Positions 45,128 to 53,165 of a DNA stretch of 64,000 bases are shown here, piece after piece. A program made the position numbers and the translations under genes. The notes under the pieces were generated by a model. It worked only from the letters and a program-made list of their open reading frames with translations, searched no databases and was not told where the DNA came from. This stretch comes from Marinobacter sp. NP-4(2019) (GTDB lineage: Bacteria > Pseudomonadota > Gammaproteobacteria > Pseudomonadales > Oleiphilaceae), in contig NZ_CP034142.1 in the NCBI RefSeq assembly GCF_003994855.1, forward strand, positions 3,410,001 through 3,474,000. Reading direction: 5' to 3'. Every line of letters starts with the position of its first letter. Within the stretch, counting starts at the first letter, position 1.

Positions 45128-45439
45128 TTACTCCCGATTGCGACGGTATTTCTCAGTCAGCCGATCGTACTCGGCATGGCTGCATATATGTTTCACGTAC
45201 ATACGATTGTCACGGAATTCGATGAAGGCAATCAGCCGTATGTTGTTCCCACCAATATCGATAACCCACCATTTGTCTCTGTACTTGAAATTGTCCAGGG
45301 ATGGGAACACGTGGCGTAGCTCTTCCGGCGTATCGAACTGGCCATTCCGCAGCGTTATGTAAGTATTGACCAACGCCTCTCTGTCGTTGGGAAACTTTCT
45401 GGCTGCATCGTTGAACGGTCTCCTTGAAATTACGTGCAC
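45128..45439 (-). CDS. higB: HigB-type mRNA interferase toxin
   Basis: 103 residues: MHVISRRPFNDAARKFPNDR, FKYRDKWWVIDIGGNNIRLI, NRMYVKHICSHAEYDRLTEK. This is the HigB/RelE fold with the conserved basic and His residues near the end. It cuts translated mRNA at the ribosome. Toxin-first order with HigA is diagnostic of higBA. The module sits in an AT-richer region next to a PAAR effector cluster. Confidence 0.9.
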   Translation of the reverse strand: MHVISRRPFNDAARKFPNDREALVNTYITLRNGQFDTPEELRHVFPSLDNFKYRDKWWVIDIGGNNIRLIAFIEFRDNRMYVKHICSHAEYDRLTEKYRRNRE

Positions 45440-45477
45440 AAAACATCCTTGTTTCTTTTTTGGAAATCATAACACAG

Positions 45478-45496
45478 GGTTTCCAAAATGGAAACC
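45478..45496. promoter_or_regulatory. higBA operator palindrome
   Basis: GGTTTCC-AAAAT-GGAAACC, a perfect 7+7 inverted repeat 38 bases upstream of the higB start. A partial copy (TTTGGAAATC) lies nearer the gene. It is the expected HigA/HigBA binding site. Confidence 0.65.
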
Positions 45497-45560
45497 ACAC
45501 TAACTCCAGTCATCCTCGCCGGCAGTTCAATGAGTTAACCTACACAGGGTCTTCGCTCAT

Positions 45561-46016
45561 CTAAAGTCGACCGACCGTGATCGGCAGAATGAATTGTCGA
45601 GGCCAGCATAATAACCCTTCAGCTAGTCCAACACCCCGAGAAACCACGCCGCCAGAACTGACACGACAATCGAAATAAAAAACCGATCCTGGCAGAACCA
45701 CCCAAAGTTTGAGGCCTCTCGGAAGCGCTTCCCTCTCATCTCCCATTCTGGATTCGATGCGATGACCTACCCGCGGAAGGTTCCTGAAGACGAAAAAGAG
45801 GAATACATGGACCACGCGCATCCACCGCCCGATCGGGCCATTCCCCCAGATTCTACGGATTCCATCCAACTGCTTACCTGGTGTTGCTATTCGCCGTTCC
45901 ACTTCCACAGTTTTTTGGAAAAACAGCGTGACCATCAAAATGAGTAAAACGAGACCAACGCCCATAGAGCCAACACCTACAATCAACGCTAAATCTGTCA
46001 ATTGCTCCTCACTCAT
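45561..46016 (-). CDS. membrane protein, putative effector immunity, C-terminus frameshifted
   Basis: Paralogue of the protein at 46083: shared RIWGNGPIGRWMR versus KIWGNDPLGRLMR, a first transmembrane segment, a second near VFLFFVFRN, and a third expected at the C-terminus. Here the 151-residue reading loses its third helix after LPGSVFYFDC. In the +1 frame the bases give FFISIVVSVLAAWFLGVLD followed by TAG at 45623-45625, matching the paralogue's ending. A slip in the six-T coding run at 45677-45682 explains this. The intact protein would be about 131 residues. Confidence 0.7.
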   Translation of the reverse strand: MSEEQLTDLALIVGVGSMGVGLVLLILMVTLFFQKTVEVERRIATPGKQLDGIRRIWGNGPIGRWMRVVHVFLFFVFRNLPRVGHRIESRMGDEREALPRGLKLWVVLPGSVFYFDCRVSSGGVVSRGVGLAEGLLCWPRQFILPITVGRL

Positions 46017-46082
46017 GAACTTCCATGCTCAAGATTTCGCCCGCGCACTCGCCGACCACTCCCAATTAATGTCAAAAATGCT

Positions 46083-46469
46083 TCACAAAAACAGACCTGC
46101 TATTAAGAGTACGGCAAAGCATCCGTACAAAAGCAATGGAGGCAGCACCGCCCATAAGGTCAGTCGAACAGGCAATTGAGCTGATATATCACCTATCTGT
46201 GCCGCTGATCGATTAAGCCGGTTTGAGGGGGCGGACCGAAGCACAAGAAACGTAAACACGTAGCTGCTTCTCATCAATCGGCCCAAGGGATCGTTACCCC
46301 AGATTTTTCTGTGTTCCAGTGCAGAGGTGCCAGGGCGTGAAATTTTCTCCTCGATTATCGTCACTCGTGAAAACGCCAACGTAAGAATTACGAACAGTGA
46401 AACCAATCCCAAACCAATAGCACCCGCACCAACGAATGCCGCAGCGATCTGAAGGGAGTCATTCATCAT
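46083..46469 (-). CDS. membrane protein, putative immunity to the PAAR-linked effector
   Basis: 128 residues with hydrophobic segments at about 10-33 (VGAGAIGLGLVSLFVILTLA), 70-80 (VFTFLVLR) and 105-128 (LWAVLPPLLLYGCFAVLLIA). It starts inside the effector gene's 3' end (11-base overlap), the usual position for an immunity gene. The location in the inner membrane fits protection against a pore-forming toxin. This role is inferred; no homologue of known function is assigned. Confidence 0.65.
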   Translation of the reverse strand: MMNDSLQIAAAFVGAGAIGLGLVSLFVILTLAFSRVTIIEEKISRPGTSALEHRKIWGNDPLGRLMRSSYVFTFLVLRSAPSNRLNRSAAQIGDISAQLPVRLTLWAVLPPLLLYGCFAVLLIAGLFL

Positions 46470-46959
46470 TCGTTACCTCGTAGAGTACTTCACCGATACC
46501 TTCACCAATCCCTCCAACGGCTGACCCTCCTGCAAAACCGCCAACCCCAGCCATTATTATCCCGCAAGCAACTCCGCCCAAGCCTCCTGTACCAAGGCCG
46601 ATCACCCCGCACACAAATGGTCCAGCGAAAGCACCCGCGCCACCCCCTATGGCAGAGCCAGACAGGCGCCCACCTTCAATGTATTTCACTCGTCTGCATT
46701 CGCGGGCCCGGCCGTTTGTGCAAGCCGCATGAATTTCCATTCCCGAGGCAGCAACGTCCAGCCCAACCGAGAGATAACCAACGCTCTTTGCGTACTTGGC
46801 ACCGGAAGCAATCCGCTCGTAGTACGTGGCATACCCCGGTATGCCACCGACCCCAGCCGTCTTCCAATGATGCACAATACTCTTCGATGACATCCCCAGC
46901 GCTCGTTTCAATTTCGCATCATCATCCAGTGACATGCCCTTGCGTGCCAAACTCCCCAA
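46459..46959 (-). CDS. glycine-rich putative pore-forming effector domain, PAAR-linked
   Basis: 166 residues from a TTG at 46959 (ATG 46935 is alternative). The helical first half (SSKSIVHHWKTAGVGGIPGY, GYLSVGLDVAASGMEIHA) is followed by a long Gly/Ala-rich membrane-active half (GRLSGSAIGGGAGAFAGPFV, GLGGVACGIIMAGVGGFAGG). The frame stays open upstream to the PAAR stop at 47041, reading KHGHLNHPGFFEKRRAYFKK with no start codon, so the domain may once have been fused to PAAR. Type VI delivery is implied, but no other T6SS gene is in the window. Confidence 0.65.
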   Translation of the reverse strand: MGSLARKGMSLDDDAKLKRALGMSSKSIVHHWKTAGVGGIPGYATYYERIASGAKYAKSVGYLSVGLDVAASGMEIHAACTNGRARECRRVKYIEGGRLSGSAIGGGAGAFAGPFVCGVIGLGTGGLGGVACGIIMAGVGGFAGGSAVGGIGEGIGEVLYEVTNDE

Positions 46960-47040
46960 AGCAAAATCCAGCTTCTTGAAATATGCCCGCCGTTTCTCGA
47001 AAAAACCCGGATGGTTGAGATGGCCATGCTTCGAGGCCGG

Positions 47041-47337
47041 TTAGTGAGTATCACCAATCACAACGCTGCCACTGCCAATAGTGACACCACCGCAGGAAAT
47101 CGCTCCTCCGGTCACGGCGGCGGGAATACCATTGATCAACACCGTTGAAGATCCGGCGGCTATGGCGCGCGGATGGGGAGGATGCTTGGGTTTGGCGTGT
47201 GGTGCGAGAGGATCACCAACGCGGGCAACGGGTTTGCCGTCAATCAGTACATCGGGGGAGCCGGCAATCACCGGCGTGGGCGGGAACCCCTGATGATCTG
47301 TTCCCAAATCACCCAACAGCACAACTTTCTTGCTCAT
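47041..47337 (-). CDS. PAAR-domain protein
   Basis: 98 residues. GFPPTPVIAGSPDVLIDGKP, VARVGDPLAPHAKPKHPPHP and GSSTVLINGIPAAVTGGAIS, ending SVVIGDTH: the full PAAR repeat pattern. PAAR proteins cap the VgrG spike of type VI secretion and carry effectors. The TAA at 47041-47043 is in frame with the effector reading downstream. Confidence 0.88.
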   Translation of the reverse strand: MSKKVVLLGDLGTDHQGFPPTPVIAGSPDVLIDGKPVARVGDPLAPHAKPKHPPHPRAIAAGSSTVLINGIPAAVTGGAISCGGVTIGSGSVVIGDTH

Positions 47338-47437
47338 TCCTTTGTTCCTTCTGTCCTTGAAGAATCATCCGTATTGTCGAGGGGCGCCGTCACTGGCACC
47401 GGGCCCAATGGTAAACAAAACTGCCTCAATACCCAAG

Positions 47438-49219
47438 TTACAGCGTATTCGCCTTACGATAGTACCCCTGATAATCGAAAATCCGCTCCTGCACCTGCCA
47501 ATGGTGCTTCTGCTTGCGCGCAATCACAAAATCCGGTGCAGGCAACAGGGCCTGACTCTCAACCACCTCATCCGCCCGACTGAACGCTTTCGGAGTCTGG
47601 CCATTCGCCAAACGACGCCCAAACAACCTGTTAAAAACGGCGCGCTGAGCCGGCCTGTTGAAATCAAACGACTCACTGAGTTCCTCCCCATCTTCACCGT
47701 GATAGGTGATCCTCAATTTGCTGCCGGTTTTGGAAGCATGGGCACCTAAGGTGATCCCGGCGCAGCGGATCACCATGGCGTCCTTGAGTTTCAGCGCATC
47801 TCTCAGCTGATCATCCGGGTCGATAATGGCTTTTTGACACTGGTGACAGTTGCGGGCCGCAATATCATTCTCGCCACCGCAGTGTGGGCACTCCTTGAAC
47901 CGAAAACGGTAATCGCACTGTTGCGGGCGACCGTTCCGCACGGCAGGTTTATCGGCTTCCGAAGGCTCCAGCAGCCCCTGACAACGGCGCCCGTAATGCT
48001 CGACCACACCACCTTCACTGTCGGTTTTTCCCCAGAAGATATTGGCAAAGCCACAGCCCGGGCAGAACACCTGCACCGGCTCGCTGTCAGGGTTCGGTTT
48101 CGGCTCCCCCACCTCGGGGTGATGCAGATTCACACTGTTGCCCGCGTAATCAATCACCAGGCAATCCTGTTTGCCTTCGTCCAGACGAAGACCGCGACCC
48201 ACGATCTGCTGGTACAGGCTGACCGACTGGGTGGGACGCAGAATGGCGATAAAGTCCACATGGGGCGCATCAAAGCCCGTGGTGAGCACGGACACATTCA
48301 CCAGATACTTCAACTGCCGCTGCTTGAAGCGCTGAATCAGCAGGTCCCGATCCTTCAGATCGGTTGCGCCAGTCACCAGGGCGGTATGATGTTCCGGCAA
48401 ATAGCCGGTGATCTCCCGCGCATGCTCCACCGTGGCCGCAAAGATCATCACGCCTTTGCGGTCGGCGGCCTGCGCCATCACCTGCTCGATGATGGCGCGG
48501 GTCACACGCTTATGTTTGCTCAGCAGCTGGTTGACGTCCTTCTCGGCGTATTCGCCAAAGCGGTCCCGAGGCAGCGCGGAAAAATCGTACTGCGCCACCG
48601 CCGCATTCACCAATTCAGGCCGGGTGAGATACCCCCGATTGATCATGTAGCTCAACGGCAGTTCGTAAATGCAGTGCTCAAAGGGCTTACCCTCTTCACT
48701 ACGGACAAAGCCCCGGTAGTGATAGCGATAGATCCAGCCCATGGCCAGACGATAAGGGGTGGCGGTGAGCCCGAGCACTTTGAGGGAATCGTTCTGTTGT
48801 CGCAGCAGCTCGATGATCCGTTGATACTGACTGGTTTCATCACCGCTAACCCGATGGCACTCATCAATGATGACCAACGAGTATTCATCCCGGAACTGAT
48901 CCAGATTCGCCGATACCGACTGCACACTGGCAAAGGTCACCTGATGCCGGCTTTCCTTGCGCTTCAGCCCGGCGGAAAAGATGCCGCCCGTTAACCCATA
49001 GCTCTGGTATTTGGCGTGGTTCTGCTCCACCAACTCCTTTACGTGGGTCAGCACCAGAATCCTGCGCCGGGCAAGACGGGCCAGCTCGGCAATGACCAGA
49101 CTTTTACCGGCACCGGTTGGCAGTACGATGACGGCAGATTCATCGGATTTCCGGAAATGGTCCAGCGTGGCCTCGACGGCTTCCTTCTGGTAGGGCCGCA
49201 GTTTGAAGGGAGCATTCAT
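47438..49219 (-). CDS. radD: RadD-type DEAD/DEAH helicase
   Basis: 593 residues. Walker A IVLPTGAGKS (about 31-40), Walker B DECH (119-122), motif III LTATP, motif VI QQIVGRGLRL. The C-terminal third has zinc-ribbon Cys sets (FCPGCGFANIFWGK, CPHCGGENDIAARNCHQC) and the phrase FWGKT typical of E. coli RadD (YejH). RadD acts in double-strand break repair and resolves recombination intermediates, in cooperation with RecA and SSB. The match covers the whole length. Confidence 0.92.
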   Translation of the reverse strand: MNAPFKLRPYQKEAVEATLDHFRKSDESAVIVLPTGAGKSLVIAELARLARRRILVLTHVKELVEQNHAKYQSYGLTGGIFSAGLKRKESRHQVTFASVQSVSANLDQFRDEYSLVIIDECHRVSGDETSQYQRIIELLRQQNDSLKVLGLTATPYRLAMGWIYRYHYRGFVRSEEGKPFEHCIYELPLSYMINRGYLTRPELVNAAVAQYDFSALPRDRFGEYAEKDVNQLLSKHKRVTRAIIEQVMAQAADRKGVMIFAATVEHAREITGYLPEHHTALVTGATDLKDRDLLIQRFKQRQLKYLVNVSVLTTGFDAPHVDFIAILRPTQSVSLYQQIVGRGLRLDEGKQDCLVIDYAGNSVNLHHPEVGEPKPNPDSEPVQVFCPGCGFANIFWGKTDSEGGVVEHYGRRCQGLLEPSEADKPAVRNGRPQQCDYRFRFKECPHCGGENDIAARNCHQCQKAIIDPDDQLRDALKLKDAMVIRCAGITLGAHASKTGSKLRITYHGEDGEELSESFDFNRPAQRAVFNRLFGRRLANGQTPKAFSRADEVVESQALLPAPDFVIARKQKHHWQVQERIFDYQGYYRKANTL

Positions 49220-49566
49220 TTTGCAGTGCTTAATCGTTTTCAGGATAAGAAGGCGGCCATATTAACAGATGGTGTTGCCTTTACCTTTCCGCCAAAAAAT
49301 AAATCTGTCCGGATATTCGGGAATAACCGGGGCAAAGTTATTTTCCCAATATCCGAAACTTTGCTATGCAGGGCCTCTTAATTAGCGTACTGTCAATTCC
49401 GTTGGAAAGATTTAGCAAAGCATTTCACGAATAAGACCTCTAGTGTTGCCACACCTTTAGTCCTGTTTTTGATCCTGCACGTTTTTTTGTTTCCCGCATA
49501 TCGCTGATCAAAGATCACAACGATCATTTGACGGCACCTTATTGATTAATTTCAGGATAGCTATTT
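49220..49566. other. intergenic: stem-loop, then long leader of the cold-shock gene
   Basis: 49295-49318 resembles the dispersed repeat (AAAAAATAAATCTGTCCGGA). A large stem-loop lies at 49310-49355 (CGGATATTCGGGAATAAC pairing with GTTATTTTCCCAATATCCG), overlapped by GCAAAGTT/AACTTTGC. The last 150 bases before ATG 49567 look like the long 5' leader usual in cspA-type genes; promoter elements are not assigned. Confidence 0.5.
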
Positions 49567-49773
49567 ATGTCTACAATTACCGGCAACGTTAAGTTCTTCA
49601 ACGAAGCAAAAGGTTTCGGTTTTATCACTCGTGAAGGCGGCGCAGACGTCTTTGTTCACTACAGCTCTATTCAGGGTAGCGGTTTCAAAACTCTGGCCGA
49701 AGGCCAGGAAGTTGAGTTCTCCGTGACCGAAGGCCAGAAAGGCCCGCAGGCAGAGAACGTTATTGGCCTGTAA
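49567..49773 (+). CDS. cold-shock protein, CspA family
   Basis: 68 residues: GNVKFFNEAKGFGFITREGG, then DVFVHYSSIQGSGFKTL. Both RNA-binding motifs KGFGFI and DVFVHY are intact. It binds single-stranded nucleic acid and acts as an RNA chaperone. The leader is about 150 bases and a strong terminator follows. Codon choice (AAC, GGC, GTT) is that of a highly expressed gene. Confidence 0.93.
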   Translation: MSTITGNVKFFNEAKGFGFITREGGADVFVHYSSIQGSGFKTLAEGQEVEFSVTEGQKGPQAENVIGL

Positions 49774-49793
49774 ATAACAGCCAATACGTGATG

Positions 49794-49823
49794 AAAAAAG
49801 GCAGCCCCAGGGCTGCCTTTTTT
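49794..49823 (+). terminator. Rho-independent terminator of the cold-shock gene
   Basis: AAAAAAGGCAGCC, short CCAG loop, GGCTGCCTTTTTT. The stem is flanked by A and T runs, so it may stop transcription from both sides. Confidence 0.9.
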
Positions 49824-49948
49824 ATTGGAGAATCGATAAGTCTCCTTCTGAGCACACGTTTTGCACCGTTAAATCCTGATAAGTATGACCGGTTCAATCC
49901 CCAAGTCCGGACGCCACCAGCATTGAAGTAAAGCATGAAGATAAACCT

Positions 49949-50428
49949 TCAATGATGCCTACCCGGCCCATGGGCGTGGCCGTGCGCTATTTCTTCCGCA
50001 TCGGCATCCCGTACTTCAATGATTTCGATATCAAAGGTCAGGGTTTTACCGGCCATCGGATGGTTGGTGTCGACATCGGCAAACTTGTGGCCGACCTTGG
50101 CGACGACCACATGGCGCGGGCCCTGTTCGGTTTGCACCTGAGCGATCATGCCCGGTTTCCAGCGTTTGGCACCCATCAAATGCTTGATCGGCACGCGCTG
50201 AACAGCATCGGCCTTGCGTGGACCGTAGGCTTTTTCCGGAGTGACGGTGACACTGAACGTATCGCCAGCGTCGCGACCTTCCAGGGCCTCTTCCAGGCCT
50301 CGGATAATGCCACCGTGGCCGTGCAGGTAGGCATTCGGCTCGCCGCCATGGGAGTCTTCAACGACGTTGCCTTGTTCATCACGGACGCTGTAGTGAAACA
50401 AGACCACCTGATTCTTTTCGATTGGCAT
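49949..50428 (-). CDS. slyD: SlyD-type FKBP peptidyl-prolyl isomerase
   Basis: 159 residues from ATG 50428 (MPIEKNQVVLFHYSV). The FKBP domain with inserted-in-flap region is visible: GGEPNAYLHGHGGIIRGLEE, KAYGPRKADAVQRVP. The C-terminus is short but His-rich (AHGHAHGPGRHH), a likely nickel-binding tail. SlyD cooperates with HypB in nickel delivery to hydrogenase in E. coli; here it lies about 28 kb from the hydrogenase operon, which lacks hypB. Confidence 0.88.
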   Translation of the reverse strand: MPIEKNQVVLFHYSVRDEQGNVVEDSHGGEPNAYLHGHGGIIRGLEEALEGRDAGDTFSVTVTPEKAYGPRKADAVQRVPIKHLMGAKRWKPGMIAQVQTEQGPRHVVVAKVGHKFADVDTNHPMAGKTLTFDIEIIEVRDADAEEIAHGHAHGPGRHH

Positions 50429-50645
50429 AAGGTTCTCTGCAATGGTTGAGGGTACGCCATTATAACCAGTGGTGGCGTTGACTCCAGTTGCCCCCATCCG
50501 GGCAAAGCAACACGGGGGAGTGTGGTCACGACACTGATTGAACGCGGAGATAAGAACGTTTTTTACATAAAAAGCCCCGAGAAACAGGCCTGCCCCGGAA
50601 ACACTGAATGCTATCCTGCAGTTTTATCAGCTCCAAGAGGCCCCC

Positions 50646-51191
50646 ATGCCAAACCCCAAACGCATCTACCTCGCTGGCCCGGAAGTATTCTTCCCCGCCA
50701 CGGAACACCAGGCCATCGTAGCCGAGAAAAAACGCCTGCTCCGGGAATACGGATTTGAGGGTGTGGATCCACTCGACACGGAGCTGGCATTTTCAGACGA
50801 TGAAGCAAAACCCGAGCGCGGGCTGCGGATCTACCAGGCCAACCGCGAACTGATGGACAGCTGTGATGCCATCATCGCCAACCTGACCCCCTTTCGCGGC
50901 ATCAGCGCGGACCCGGGTACCGTCTTTGAGGTGGGCTACATGATCGGACAGGGCAAGCCCGCCTTCGGATTCACCCTGGACAGCCGACGCTACCGGGAAC
51001 GAGCAGGCTCAACCGAGCTGGACGAACTGAGCCACACCATTGAGGACTTTGCGATGAGTGACAACCTGATGATCGAGGGCGGAATCAGCGAATCCGGTGG
51101 TCAGCTATTCGCGGCAGACCAACCAGGCGAACACCGGTTCTTCTCGGCGGAACTCTTCCGCCGCTGCGTGCGAGCGCTGGCCGATGCCTGA
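50646..51191 (+). CDS. nucleoside 2-deoxyribosyltransferase family protein
   Basis: 181 residues: RIYLAGPEVFF at the start, SCDAIIANLTPFRGISADPG with the Asp/Glu active-site region FEVGYMIGQGKP. The family transfers deoxyribose between bases or hydrolyses nucleotides. It overlaps the MOSC gene start by 8 bases, so they are coupled. A 28-codon remnant of a second copy lies at 32775. Confidence 0.85.
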   Translation: MPNPKRIYLAGPEVFFPATEHQAIVAEKKRLLREYGFEGVDPLDTELAFSDDEAKPERGLRIYQANRELMDSCDAIIANLTPFRGISADPGTVFEVGYMIGQGKPAFGFTLDSRRYRERAGSTELDELSHTIEDFAMSDNLMIEGGISESGGQLFAADQPGEHRFFSAELFRRCVRALADA

Positions 51192-51675
51192 ACAAACCCC
51201 ACTGCAGACCCTGCTCGACACCCTCCCCCAAACCGGCCGGGTGGAATGGATCGGCATCCGCCCTGCTCGTGGTGAAGCCATGGAAGCGCTCGACAGCGTA
51301 GCGGTCACACCAGGCAACGGTCTGGAAGGCGACCGATTCAAGGGCCGCGAGACCAGCAAGCGGCAGGTCACCCTGATTCAGAAAGAGCACCTGCATGCCA
51401 TCGCCTCCTGCCTGCACCGGGAGGCCATCGCACCTGAGGTTTTCCGGCGCAACATCGTGGTGTCTGGCCTGAACCTGCTGGCCCTGAAAGGCAAACGATT
51501 CCGCATCGGAACTGTGGTGCTGGAATATACAGGCCTATGCCACCCCTGCAGCAAAATGGAAACGGTGCTGGGGCCCGGCGGTTACAACGCCATGCGCGGG
51601 CATGGGGGTATCACGGCGAGCGTTGTTGAGGGAGGTGAGTTGGCAGTGGGTGATGAGGTGCAAGCCTGGCTTTGA
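51184..51675 (+). CDS. MOSC-domain protein
   Basis: 163 residues from ATG 51184. The MOSC core has GLEGDRFKGRETSKRQVTLI, RNIVVSGLNLLALKGK, GLCHPCSKME and MRGHGGI with conserved Cys. MOSC domains bind sulfur or molybdenum cofactor, but this small stand-alone form is not assigned a substrate. A frameshifted second copy lies at 35498. Confidence 0.85.
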   Translation: MPEQTPLQTLLDTLPQTGRVEWIGIRPARGEAMEALDSVAVTPGNGLEGDRFKGRETSKRQVTLIQKEHLHAIASCLHREAIAPEVFRRNIVVSGLNLLALKGKRFRIGTVVLEYTGLCHPCSKMETVLGPGGYNAMRGHGGITASVVEGGELAVGDEVQAWL

Positions 51676-51719
51676 ACGAATTAACGGAAAGCTGGAACTG
51701 ATCTATTTTTCTCCATCAA

Positions 51720-51908
51720 CTACCAGACAAGCGGCCGCAAAGACTTCGACAAATCAAAGCCCAATTGCTGCCGCAAACTCATCGCCTCCGGAGCCACAAG
51801 CAACCAACCCAGGGCGCCAACCTTTGCCGCTCCGGCATACTGGAACCGCCCTGCCCTTAGCCGGCCCTGAGCGTCGTTCCATACGGTGAGTAACCCTTTC
51901 TGATTCAA
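51720..51908 (-). pseudogene. remnant resembling a cold-shock/DUF1294 protein
   Basis: The minus-strand reading QKGLLTVWND is the start of a cold-shock domain, then jumps to AQGRLRAGRFQYAGAAK, which resembles the end of that domain in CSD-DUF1294 proteins. The middle (FGFI region) is missing, so about 40 codons appear deleted and no membrane part follows in frame. Low certainty. The adjoining 327 bases (51909-52235) hold only the promoter side of the next gene. Confidence 0.38.
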
Positions 51909-52235
51909 TGCACTTCTCCCTTGGAACGGTAAATGTCATGGGCCAAGAAGCGCTGATGGGGGCCACCGAAGATCCAGCCTTTCATGTTTTTCGTAACACC
52001 CTACCCGCAGAGAAGCGCAGCGGTAGCTGTAGTGGCGATCAAAAACATCAGCTCTGGTTTTCCTGATTTTGTTACAAATCCCTTGTAACTTTTACTCGCT
52101 TTGAGTTTCTAACTGTTGGTTGTCGCTCGTCAGGGTCTGCGCCTCGGAGGTGGTAGGCTCGATCAAAAATAACAGGCCTATCGCCTTGCAAACGTTCCGA
52201 TGCAAGCCATCGGTCAAACTATAGGAGGGCAAGCC

Positions 52236-52565
52236 ATGAAACACACGTTCATTTATTCCGCCTCCCTGACACTACTGCTGGCCGTTTCTCCGTCATACGG
52301 CGATCAGTGGGAACGGCAACTGAACTACGAGGGGGTAGCGCAGAACATATCGGGCACCGCCAGCACCGTCAGCTATGACTGGTCAGAAGTGGAAGCCGAC
52401 CGTCGGATGGAACTGGAGCGAGGTGCCTATCAGGAAACAGGCATTGATATCATCGAAAGCCTGCCACCTACAGCCGCCGGACCGCAGGAAAGCCGCGGCA
52501 TGGGTGTTGATTGGTTCGAGGTCGAGATGAACCGTCGCGAGCAACTGGAACGCGGCACATTTTAA
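52236..52565 (+). CDS. small exported protein with a duplicated motif
   Basis: 109 residues from ATG 52236 with GGAGG 10 bases upstream. Signal peptide cleaved near PSYGD. The mature part contains two copies of one motif: YDWSEVEADRRMELERGAYQ and VDWFEVEMNRREQLERGTF. No family is recognised. Periplasmic location is inferred. Confidence 0.65.
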   Translation: MKHTFIYSASLTLLLAVSPSYGDQWERQLNYEGVAQNISGTASTVSYDWSEVEADRRMELERGAYQETGIDIIESLPPTAAGPQESRGMGVDWFEVEMNRREQLERGTF

Positions 52566-52640
52566 GGCGCGACTTTTATTCCCGTAGGGGCGGATCGCCA
52601 GGGCCCCGGTCCTGGCGAACGCATTAGATTGTTTGCGGGG

Positions 52641-53051
52641 TTAATGGCTGAGTACGGGGTCACCCGACTCGAATCGTTCCCGCAGCCATGCCCTGATGTC
52701 ATCAGACTCGTACAGCCATCGCTCACTGCCATCATCCTGACGAATCTTCAGGCAAGGCACCTTGATCTGACCGCCGCCAGCTTCCAGCGCGGCACGATGC
52801 TGCTGGTCATGCTGAGCATCGCGGGTTTCAATGTTCAGACCCAGCCGGGCGATTTCCTTGCGTACCTTGATGCAGAATGGGCAGGCTGTGAACTGGTACA
52901 GGGCGAGATCCTTGCTGGCCTCGTCGACCAGGGCCTGCTGTTCAGCACTGCGGGTGATGCCTTTGGGCGTGCTGAGCTTTTCGCTGAGCAGCATGAACGG
53001 CGTCAGGACAAGGCGCAGGGCGCGGAAAAAATAACGAATAATGATTCTCAT
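52641..53051 (-). CDS. glutaredoxin-like protein with N-terminal hydrophobic helix
   Basis: 136 residues from ATG 53051 (GTG at 53060 also possible). A basic/hydrophobic N-terminus (RIIIRYFFRALRLVLTPFML) precedes a glutaredoxin fold: LALYQFTACPFCIKVRKEIA with the CPFC active site, cis-Pro in IKVPCLKI, and a GST-N-like end (YESDDIRAWLRERF). A membrane-anchored glutaredoxin is likely. Confidence 0.82.
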   Translation of the reverse strand: MRIIIRYFFRALRLVLTPFMLLSEKLSTPKGITRSAEQQALVDEASKDLALYQFTACPFCIKVRKEIARLGLNIETRDAQHDQQHRAALEAGGGQIKVPCLKIRQDDGSERWLYESDDIRAWLRERFESGDPVLSH

Positions 53052-53117
53052 GGGTAACACTCAAATTCTGGCTTGAAGGTAACCTAACGGGTGCCGGTAC
53101 CTTGGCTTGATTTGCGT

Positions 53118-53147
53118 ACTTCACAGTCGGGGGTGAGGATACCATTT
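53118..53147. repeat. 30-bp direct repeat, left copy
   Basis: ACTTCACAGTCGGGGGTGAG, followed by GATACCATTT. It matches 58356-58385 at 27 of 30 positions and lies outside the 444-bp repeat unit, so the two repeat pairs are nested. Confidence 0.7.
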
Positions 53148-53165
53148 CCCCCGGTTGACCCGGTA

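Noticed and set aside
44706..47337. A complete type VI secretion locus
   Set aside because: Only PAAR, an effector-like gene and membrane proteins are present; no VgrG, Hcp, sheath or baseplate genes are in the window.
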